Shown: piece by piece, positions 6,210 through 12,235 of the stretch | How the letters are laid out: every line of letters starts with the position of its first letter | Numbering within the stretch: position 1 is the stretch's first letter | The notes under the pieces: generated by a model | Told to the model about the DNA's origin: nothing | Seen by the model: the letters and a program-made list of their open reading frames with translations, nothing else | The model's database searches: none | Source: Bifidobacterium breve | Lineage (GTDB): Bacteria > Actinomycetota > Acidimicrobiia > Acidimicrobiales > Ilumatobacteraceae | Direction: 5' to 3' | Length of the DNA stretch: 12,235 nt | NCBI GenBank assembly: GCA_943325435.2 | Contig: CALPPK020000007.1 | Location: 1-12,235 of the forward strand | Made by a program: the position numbers and the translations under genes

Positions 6210-7359
6210 GGACAACACAATTGTACCGCCGGTCCCACCACGCCGTCCCGCACCAATGCGTGGATTGGGATTCGCTCTGCCTCTCATCACTTTGTCGTGG
6301 CTCGTGTTGTTCGGAGCAATTGCAATGGCTGCTGTTCGAATTCAACGATTTGAACTCGCGCCTGGTGAAGCCATGGCCGTGGCGCCACGAATTGAGTTTG
6401 CGAAATCTTCGACGGGGACAAAAGTTCCGGAACGATTCCGAACGACAAATGGAATCAAATTTGTCACTGCATTTGGTGGTCAGTTATCAATTCTCGACAG
6501 CATCCTTGGCTGGATTGACCCGTATGTGCAAGTAGATACCTACGAGGAGCATTTCGGAACAATTACGCCAACAAACTCTCGACGGCTGGGCTTTCAAGCG
6601 ATGATCGGGGCAAAACAAATTGCTGAATATGTCGCAATGAAGAAACTTGGGCTTGACGTAAAGCTTGTTATGGGTCGGGTAGTTATTGAAGAACTGGTGT
6701 GTGATGATGCGCCGAAGAAAAATGCTGCATGTACGAATCTTGAAGTAGGGGAAACCATCACTCATATAGATGGCGTTGCGACACCGACATTGACTGACCT
6801 TGCCGCGCAGATGAAGACTCATGCTGTCGGTGACACCGTGGAACTCACGGTGATTCCCTATGACTCCAAAGCAACAACTCCCGATGTAAAAAAGGCAGAG
6901 AAGCGCTCGGTGCAGTTAATGGCAAACGCCGATAACCCAACTCGCCCAATCATTGGATTCGTTCCGGCAGATACTCGAACTGTGACGTTGCCATTTGAGG
7001 TTCAAATTTCAACGACAGATATTGGTGGACCATCGGCTGGTCTTGCGTTCACATTGGCATTGCTTGACGAACTCACGAACGGAAATCTGATGGGTCCTTC
7101 ACGGGTGGTAGCGACAGGAACAATTAGTAATGACGGCTCAGTGGGGGCTATTGGTGCTCTTGAACAAAAGGCAGTGGCCGTGAAGGCATCAGGCGCTGAC
7201 CTTTTCCTAGTGCCAGCTGGTCAATCAGCCGACGAAATGAAGCGTGCTCGTCGTGCTGCCGGTTCACAAGTCGAAATTGTGCAAGTTGCAACTCTTGATG
7301 AAGCCTTATCGGCGCTGCGGACTCGTGGTGGGGAAGCTTTGATAGCAACCACCGCCTAG
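6208..7359 (+). CDS. membrane-anchored PDZ / Lon-type (S16) serine protease, YlbL-like
   Basis: A 383-residue envelope protease. Domains in order: a short Pro/Arg cytoplasmic tail; one membrane helix at about 24-43 (LPLITLSWLVLFGAIAMAAV); an extracytoplasmic region; a PDZ domain at about 150-217 (LEVGETITHIDGVATPTL); and a Lon-type proteolytic domain at about 250-375. The Ser-Lys dyad is visible: S276 in DIGGPSAGLAFTL and K321 in GALEQKAVAV. The gate segment GTISNDGSVGAIGA (304-317) is typical. There is no ATPase domain, as in YlbL. C165 and C175 lie in a short PDZ insert and could form a disulfide outside the cell. Start: ATG at 6208 with AAAGGA at 6191-6196; in-frame alternatives are ATG 6172 and ATG 6256. 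It sits two genes upstream of UPF0182, near the usual actinobacterial arrangement. Confidence 0.9.
   Translation: MDNTIVPPVPPRRPAPMRGLGFALPLITLSWLVLFGAIAMAAVRIQRFELAPGEAMAVAPRIEFAKSSTGTKVPERFRTTNGIKFVTAFGGQLSILDSILGWIDPYVQVDTYEEHFGTITPTNSRRLGFQAMIGAKQIAEYVAMKKLGLDVKLVMGRVVIEELVCDDAPKKNAACTNLEVGETITHIDGVATPTLTDLAAQMKTHAVGDTVELTVIPYDSKATTPDVKKAEKRSVQLMANADNPTRPIIGFVPADTRTVTLPFEVQISTTDIGGPSAGLAFTLALLDELTNGNLMGPSRVVATGTISNDGSVGAIGALEQKAVAVKASGADLFLVPAGQSADEMKRARRAAGSQVEIVQVATLDEALSALRTRGGEALIATTA
6220..6225 (-). promoter_or_regulatory. possible -10 box of the membrane protein/HEAT operon
   Basis: Minus-strand TACAAT, close to the TATAAT consensus, ends 10 bases before the ATG at 6209. This predicts a leader of only a few bases. 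It lies inside the first codons of the divergent protease gene. Confidence 0.4.
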
Positions 7360-7381
7360 GTGGCCTGTGGATAATGCCACC
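7349..7381 (+). other. overlapping alternative hairpins at the protease stop codon
   Basis: CCACC (7349-7353) can pair with GGTGG (7359-7363). The same GGTGG plus C (7359-7364) can instead pair with GCCACC (7376-7381). The two stems are mutually exclusive and the first brackets the stop codon at 7357-7359. There is no U-tract, so this is not a standard terminator. It could modulate read-through or protect the mRNA end, or it could be chance. Confidence 0.25.
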
Positions 7382-7401
7382 ATTTGGCACCCAAGGAGTC
7401 G

Positions 7402-7407
7402 TACTGT
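7402..7407 (+). promoter_or_regulatory. possible -10 box of the DivIVA-domain gene
   Basis: TACTGT ends 9 bases before the ATG at 7417. The AAGGAG at 7393-7398 looks like a ribosome binding site but is 18 bases from the ATG, too far to serve it. Confidence 0.3.
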
Positions 7408-7416
7408 AGATGCTTA

Positions 7417-9345
7417 ATGGCTATCTCTTTCTCCCGACCCGACCCATCATCGCCTGCAGCGGTGGGCTCGGCTGCATTTCCCACTAGTCGCCGTGGGTTT
7501 GACCAGGCTGAAGTACGTGATTTTCTCAAAATGGTGGCTGCCGAGATGGCGCGCCTTCAAGAGCGTGAGCGCTTCCTTGAAAGTGAGATGCGAGCCATGC
7601 AAACTCGGGGACTTTCTTCTCCCGGACGGCTCGACGAAGAGACTGTCACTACGTTGCTCGGCGAAGAGGCAGCGCGCGTGCTTACGGCCGCTCGTGATGC
7701 AAGTACTCAAATTCGTGATCGAGCTGAAGAATCTGCGACTCGTCTTGTAAAAGACGCTGCAGAAGATGCAGTTCGTATTCGTGAGTCTGCTGTTTTGGAG
7801 GCTGCACGTATTCGTGATGACTCTGGTGCAGATGCTGAAGCTGAAATTGAAATGGCGAAGCAGCAAGGCCGTGACATGGTCAACGAGGCTCGTGAGTATC
7901 GCGAAAAAGTCTTGTCAGAATTGTCTCGTCGTCGTGATGCCGCTCGTTCACAAATTGAACAACTACTCCATGGCCGTGATCGCCTGATGAATGCATTTGA
8001 GCGCGCACGAATCGCCAGTGAAGATGTCATCGGTGGGCTCACTGATGCTCATGATGAGCCTGAATTCATTGTGGATTTGTCTCCTACAACTGGGCCAGTG
8101 CCAATCATTAACTCTGAACATCCGTCAGTAAAAGTATTTGATCGCGAAGAAATTGTTGCTGAAGAAGAACCAACAGAGACTGTTTCAAATGTTGTTATCT
8201 TCGATCACGAATCTGAAGCCGAAGTGGAAGTAGAAGTCATCGCAGACGAAGTCAGCGTTGACGTCATAGATGAAGTCCAGATTGTTGATGTTCTTCACCC
8301 AGTGCACACGCCGGCAGAAGTTGAGCCTTCAGTCGAAGATGCTATTTCTGTAGAGACAAGTGAAACCTCTCAGACAAATGTGGTGTCATTGTTTGGTCGC
8401 GGCCGTCGCTCTGTCGATATGCCTGAGATTGCAATAGAAGAAGAAGTAGAAGTCGAACAACCGGCCGAAGAAGTTGAAGCTGTTGTTCCGAGTGTGAAGA
8501 AAGATGTTGTTGCAGTCGACGACATCTTTGCAAAATTGCGCGCGGGTAGCACCGCAGATGTCGCTGCAAAAGCGGCTACTTCATCAGACGTAGCGAAAGC
8601 CGAAAAGCCTGCCGCAAAGGCTTCAGTGCCAAAGGCTGAAAAGAAGGCGAAAGCGAAGCCCGTTGCGCCCGTTGTAGACCTTGCTCGATTTGAAGAGCGT
8701 AATGAAGAGCTGTCACCCGTAGTCGTGGCTATGGCGCGAAAGTTGAAGCGAGTCCTTGCAGACGAGCAAAACACTGTGCTTGGTCATGTTCGTACAAAGC
8801 GTTCTTCCCTAGATATCGATGCCGTACTCGGAACTGAAGCCGAACACAGCGCTCGTTACGCGTCTGCCGTGGCAGAAGACTCCATGGCAGCTGCAAGTGC
8901 TGGTGCGAAATCTGTAAAGGCGGCTGGCGGTTCTAGTCGTCGTGTGACACAAAAGGCCATTGCCGCTCATGCAGTCTCTGCCATTACCGCGGGCTTAGTT
9001 GCCGGGTTCCGTGAAGATGCCCGCATTGCAATTGGCGAAGCTGAAGGCGATCGCGAAGTCTTACTTGGCCTCATTCGTGATGTGTATCGCTCCTGGAAGA
9101 CGGAAAGAATTGATTCGCATGTTGATGACATTGCCTGTTCGTCATATAGCCATGGGGCATACCTAGCCCTCGAGCCAGGCAGCAAGATCACGTGGATGGC
9201 CGAACCAGACACCAATTGCTGCAGCGAATGTGAAGACAATTCTCTCGGTGGCTCAGTTGTTCGTGGAGATGATTTCCCCACAGGTCACAGTCATCCTCCC
9301 GCTCATGCAGGCTGCCGATGCCTTGTTGCCCCTGTTCAGGACTAG
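7417..9345 (+). CDS. DivIVA-domain coiled-coil protein with SPP1 gp7/MuF-like C-terminal Cys-His motif
   Basis: A 642-residue protein in four parts. (1) A DivIVA-type N-terminus at about 21-60: FPTSRRGFDQAEVRDFLKMV followed by heptad helix, as in proteins binding curved membranes at poles and septa. (2) A long Ala/Arg/Glu coiled coil, about 75-205. (3) A disordered acidic stretch rich in Glu/Val (240-360), then a Lys/Ala-rich linker (380-417). (4) A helical C-terminal domain (420-590) ending in a Cys/His cluster: C601, C602 and C605, then FPTGHSHPPAHAGCRC with H624, H626, H630, C633 and C635. The pattern W-x-x-x-x-D-x-x-C-x-x-C ... PPxHxxCRC is that of phage SPP1 gp7 / Mu F-type minor head proteins. 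Start: ATG 7417 chosen, since the DivIVA motif begins soon after; TTG 7384 would add 11 atypical residues. The UPF0182 start is 11 bases downstream. Confidence 0.85.
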   Translation: MAISFSRPDPSSPAAVGSAAFPTSRRGFDQAEVRDFLKMVAAEMARLQERERFLESEMRAMQTRGLSSPGRLDEETVTTLLGEEAARVLTAARDASTQIRDRAEESATRLVKDAAEDAVRIRESAVLEAARIRDDSGADAEAEIEMAKQQGRDMVNEAREYREKVLSELSRRRDAARSQIEQLLHGRDRLMNAFERARIASEDVIGGLTDAHDEPEFIVDLSPTTGPVPIINSEHPSVKVFDREEIVAEEEPTETVSNVVIFDHESEAEVEVEVIADEVSVDVIDEVQIVDVLHPVHTPAEVEPSVEDAISVETSETSQTNVVSLFGRGRRSVDMPEIAIEEEVEVEQPAEEVEAVVPSVKKDVVAVDDIFAKLRAGSTADVAAKAATSSDVAKAEKPAAKASVPKAEKKAKAKPVAPVVDLARFEERNEELSPVVVAMARKLKRVLADEQNTVLGHVRTKRSSLDIDAVLGTEAEHSARYASAVAEDSMAAASAGAKSVKAAGGSSRRVTQKAIAAHAVSAITAGLVAGFREDARIAIGEAEGDREVLLGLIRDVYRSWKTERIDSHVDDIACSSYSHGAYLALEPGSKITWMAEPDTNCCSECEDNSLGGSVVRGDDFPTGHSHPPAHAGCRCLVAPVQD

Positions 9346-9348
9346 CGT
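9343..9348 (+). promoter_or_regulatory. possible -10 box of the UPF0182 gene
   Basis: TAGCGT includes the TAG stop codon of the DivIVA-domain gene and ends 8 bases before the GTG at 9357. No Shine-Dalgarno is visible. It may be an internal promoter, or coincidental if the two genes are translationally coupled. Confidence 0.25.
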
Positions 9349-9356
9349 CCTGATGC

Positions 9357-12235
9357 GTGCGTAACTCATCAGACCTTCCTGGCGGCCCTACTGGCCCTGT
9401 ATTTCGACTTCCTAACTTCGGCAAGCCATCTCGTGGCCGAATCGTGGTCTCTGTTGTAGTCGGACTCGTTTTACTGCTGCTGTTCAGCGCAAAGGCAACC
9501 TCTTCGTTCTATGTGAATGTGTTGTGGTTCAACAGTGTTGGACGTAGTGATGTGTACTGGGCAGTTCTTCGTAGCAAGGCTGAACTTGTTGGCGTATTCA
9601 CAATTGGTTGTTTTCTGTTTCTTTGGGTCAACCTTCTCATTGCAGATCGTCTCGCACCACTGACTCTGCCGAATACACCAGAAGACCAAACAGTGATTCG
9701 TATCCGAGAACTGACTGCGAAAAGTCGCGGAAAATTGCGAATCGCGTTAGCTGTACTAATCGCCTTCATGCTCGGACTACCAGCCTCGAGCCAATGGCAA
9801 GAGTGGACAATGTTTCGCAATCGACAGGCTTTTGCAGTCGGCGACCCCTTGTTTAAAGCCAATGTTGGTTTCTATGTGTTTCGTTTGCCGTTCGCGCAGT
9901 TTGTTGTGGCCTGGTCCTTTGGCGCCCTAGTCCTTGTCACAATCATCACCACCGCATTTCATTTCATCAACGGAAGCATTCGTCCTCAAGATCGTGTTCA
10001 GCGAGTGACGTCGCAAGCCAAAGTTCATTTGTCAGTACTTCTTGCCATCGGCACACTTCTGCGGGCAGCTGATTACTGGCTGTCGAAATATCAACTAACT
10101 TCGTCAACTCGTGGTGTAGTTCGTGGTGCTTTGTACACCGATGTAAATGCGCAATTGCCAGCATTAAACCTGATGGTGTTGGTGTCGCTTGCTGTAACTG
10201 CATTGTTGTTGTGGAATATTCGTCAGAAGGGTTGGCGATTGCCGGTTCTTGCAATCGGACTATGGGTCGTTGTTGCATTGGCAGTCGGCACTGTGTACCC
10301 GGCAATCATTCAACGTTTCGTTGTTCAGCCAAACGTAAGCACTCGTGAGTTGCCATTCATTCAGCGAAACATCATCGCCACCAAGGCTGCAATGGGGCTC
10401 GGCGACGTAACCCGTAAAGAAACGACATTTAGTTCGATTAGTACTGCTGACATTCAAAAGAATGATGCAGCCCTTCGCGATGTGCGCCAACTTGATCCGA
10501 CTCAGATGCTTGATCGTTTTGCACTTGACCAAGGTTTGACATCGTTCTATACCGTTAATGATCTTGACGTTGATAGGTATTCGATTGATGGCCGCGTTCA
10601 GCAGGTATTGGTAGCCGCACGCGAACTAAACCCTGCTGGTATTCCGAACCGCACATGGGTGTCGCGACATCTGATTTACACCCATGGTTGTGGCGTTATT
10701 GCCGCTCCTGCCAGCCTGGCTACAGAGGACGGACGTCCTTCTTATATTGATCTCAAAGTTACAAAGCCTCAGATTTACTTCGGTGATCGTCTGGGTGAAT
10801 ACGCAGTAGTAAAGAGTTCCCAGAAGGAACAAGCATGTCCCGGCGGAAATCAAACATCTTTTGTTGGCGATGGGGGAATCAAAGTCAACAGTTTTATTCG
10901 ACGTGTTGCCTTGGCAGTGAACTTTGGTGAGTTCAACCTTTTTGGTTCAAACCTCATTACGCAAGATTCACAAATCTTGTTGCAACGAGATGTGCGTTCA
11001 CGTGTTGCAAAGATTGCTCCGTTTCTTCACCTTGATGCCGACCCATATGCAGTGGTTGTTAATGGTCAAGTGAAATGGGTGCTTGATGCATTCACCACGA
11101 CAAATCGTTACCCCTATGCCGAGTCGGCAAACGTTTCGCAACTGACAGCAGGCAGTGGCCTCAATCATTCCTTTAACTATGTTCGCAATAGCGTTAAAGC
11201 AGTAGTTGATGCCTACACAGGCAAGGTGACTCTGTATCTGATGGATACAAAGGATCCGATTGCGCTCATGTGGAATTCTGCATTCCCAGACTTGTTCGCA
11301 AAGAAGTCGACTGTTCCTGCTGAATTGTCAGCACACTTCAGGTATCCGGAAGATTTGTTCCGAGTGCAGACAAACATGTTTGGTCGTTACCAATTCGATG
11401 ATGCAACGTTGTTCTTCAACCGTGATGCTGCGTGGAGCGTTGCTCAAGCGCCAGCAAATGCCCCAGAAACGGGTGGCTCTGGCGGACTTACTGGAACCGC
11501 GGCCACAGGTGTTGCGCCCGTTGATTCCATTAACGCCACTGATTCATCTGTAGAACGTTTCAGCCCGTACTTTTCAATATTCCACGAACCAAATGCGAAG
11601 ACTGACATTGGTCAATTCTCGATGGTTCGTCCGTTTGTTCCGTTCTCAGCTGATGACAGCCGAAAAGAATTACGTTCGATGATGGTCGTGTCAAGCGAGC
11701 CAAAGACATACGGGAAAATCACGGTGTATGACATTAAGTCTCCACTGCCAGCTGGGCCCGCAACCGTGTCTGCACAGTTTGAAAGTGAACCCGCAATTTC
11801 ACAAACAATTACTCCGCTTGACCAACGTGGTTCACGCGTTACCTACGGAGACTTGCAACTGGTACCTGTTGGTAAAGGAATCGTTTATATACGACCAATG
11901 TTCGTGCAGCCAGATGGCAATGACAAACAAGTCTTCGTACGAAAGATTCTTGCGGGTTACGGCGACAGGTCAGTCATTGGCGACAGTTTGACAAGTGTGA
12001 TTTCTCAATTGTTCCCCGGATTCAATGTGAATCTCGGTGATCGTGTTGGCGGTTCGTCAAGTTCGCCAACAACCACAATTGCAGGAAGCCCTGTAACGGT
12101 TGCTCCAACTACTGGCACAACGCCAGCAGAATTGTTGCGGCAAGCAGAAGCATTGTTTGCGCAAGCTGATGCAGCATTGGCGAAAACACCGCCAGACTTT
12201 GCTACATACCAAGCCAAGTTGTCACAAGCACGCGG
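9357..12235 (+). CDS. UPF0182-family (COG1615) integral membrane protein, 3' end cut by the window
   Basis: At least 959 residues; the reading frame runs off the window end. The first third has about seven membrane helices: about 28-46, 74-95, 127-142, 176-202, 222-240, 268-286 and 295-315. Family motifs include FYVNVLWFNSVG (51-62) after TM1. A large, presumably extracytoplasmic part follows, containing YTHGCGV (441-447), QDSQILLQRDVRSRVAKIAPFL, the DPYAVV segment and MVRPFVPFSADD. A Gly/Ala/Thr-rich insert (about 698-730) and a Ser/Thr/Pro linker (about 897-930) precede a C-terminal helix. The family usually has YTHGYG; C445 replaces the Tyr, and C494 could be its partner. Start: GTG 9357 is the first start after the in-frame TGA at 9351. 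A three-codon ATG ORF at 9353-9364 overlaps it. Function of the family is unknown. Confidence 0.92.
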   Translation, partial: MRNSSDLPGGPTGPVFRLPNFGKPSRGRIVVSVVVGLVLLLLFSAKATSSFYVNVLWFNSVGRSDVYWAVLRSKAELVGVFTIGCFLFLWVNLLIADRLAPLTLPNTPEDQTVIRIRELTAKSRGKLRIALAVLIAFMLGLPASSQWQEWTMFRNRQAFAVGDPLFKANVGFYVFRLPFAQFVVAWSFGALVLVTIITTAFHFINGSIRPQDRVQRVTSQAKVHLSVLLAIGTLLRAADYWLSKYQLTSSTRGVVRGALYTDVNAQLPALNLMVLVSLAVTALLLWNIRQKGWRLPVLAIGLWVVVALAVGTVYPAIIQRFVVQPNVSTRELPFIQRNIIATKAAMGLGDVTRKETTFSSISTADIQKNDAALRDVRQLDPTQMLDRFALDQGLTSFYTVNDLDVDRYSIDGRVQQVLVAARELNPAGIPNRTWVSRHLIYTHGCGVIAAPASLATEDGRPSYIDLKVTKPQIYFGDRLGEYAVVKSSQKEQACPGGNQTSFVGDGGIKVNSFIRRVALAVNFGEFNLFGSNLITQDSQILLQRDVRSRVAKIAPFLHLDADPYAVVVNGQVKWVLDAFTTTNRYPYAESANVSQLTAGSGLNHSFNYVRNSVKAVVDAYTGKVTLYLMDTKDPIALMWNSAFPDLFAKKSTVPAELSAHFRYPEDLFRVQTNMFGRYQFDDATLFFNRDAAWSVAQAPANAPETGGSGGLTGTAATGVAPVDSINATDSSVERFSPYFSIFHEPNAKTDIGQFSMVRPFVPFSADDSRKELRSMMVVSSEPKTYGKITVYDIKSPLPAGPATVSAQFESEPAISQTITPLDQRGSRVTYGDLQLVPVGKGIVYIRPMFVQPDGNDKQVFVRKILAGYGDRSVIGDSLTSVISQLFPGFNVNLGDRVGGSSSSPTTTIAGSPVTVAPTTGTTPAELLRQAEALFAQADAALAKTPPDFATYQAKLSQAR

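Noticed and set aside
6210..6290. 27-residue upstream extension of the minus-strand membrane protein
   Set aside because: Gly/Arg-rich sequence antisense to the protease; the ATG at 6209 gives a normal N-terminus and has a -10-like box.
8161..8500. GAA/GTA-rich stretch as a DNA repeat or CRISPR-like array
   Set aside because: The repetition is at the level of Glu/Val codons in a disordered acidic segment, with no regular repeat unit or spacer pattern.
8342..8774. Long minus-strand open frames opposite the acidic and Lys/Ala-rich part of the DivIVA-type gene
   Set aside because: They are low-complexity (Ser/Thr/Ala or Leu/Gln/Arg) shadows produced by repetitive codons on the plus strand.
9150..9345. 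Idea that the gp7-like motif marks a prophage remnant
   Set aside because: No capsid, portal, terminase, integrase or att-like repeat is visible, and the flanking genes are ordinary envelope genes in a recognisable order.

Overview
The window is a gene-dense piece of bacterial chromosome with moderate GC (not measured). It most likely comes from an actinomycete-type organism. The evidence is a deazaflavin (F420)-type Ddn-family protein, a DUF222/13E12-type HNH protein, a YlbL-like PDZ/Lon-type protease close to a UPF0182 membrane protein, a DivIVA-domain protein, and several starts preceded by a TANNNT hexamer at leaderless spacing. An Acidimicrobiia-like lineage with moderate GC would fit, but that placement is inference. 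I see no rRNA, tRNA, CRISPR, IS element or integrase.

Layout. (1) 80-1438, plus strand: GNAT acetyltransferase, Ddn-like deazaflavin-dependent oxidoreductase and SRPBCC/AHSA1-type protein, closely packed. (2) 1460-4360, minus strand: a 14-helix DHA2-type MFS exporter, then a DUF222-HNH protein downstream of it. (3) 4361-4455: a short divergent regulatory region with two TACCC/GGGT dyads, one of them a CsoR/RcnR-like palindrome overlapping the next start codon. (4) 4456-5288, plus: a tiny Cys-rich protein and DNA-3-methyladenine glycosylase I (Tag). (5) 5289-6209, minus: a HEAT-repeat protein and, upstream of it in the same operon, a two-helix membrane protein. (6) 6208-12235, plus: YlbL-like PDZ-S16 protease, a long DivIVA-domain protein, and a UPF0182 integral membrane protein cut off by the window end.

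How they may work together. Block 1 looks like small-molecule metabolism or detoxification, and Tag repairs alkylated DNA. Block 6 is an envelope-associated cluster: an anchored protease facing outward, a coiled-coil scaffold likely at poles or septa, and a large membrane protein with a big extracytoplasmic part. The protease and UPF0182 genes are neighbours in other actinobacteria (from memory, Rv3194c/Rv3193c in M. tuberculosis). Here the DivIVA-type gene sits between them.

The most unusual object is that DivIVA-type protein. It ends in a Cys/His motif of the kind found at the C-terminus of phage SPP1 gp7 / Mu F-type minor head proteins, yet nothing else nearby looks phage-derived. Second is the small Cys-rich protein with a metal-sensor-like palindrome sitting on its start.
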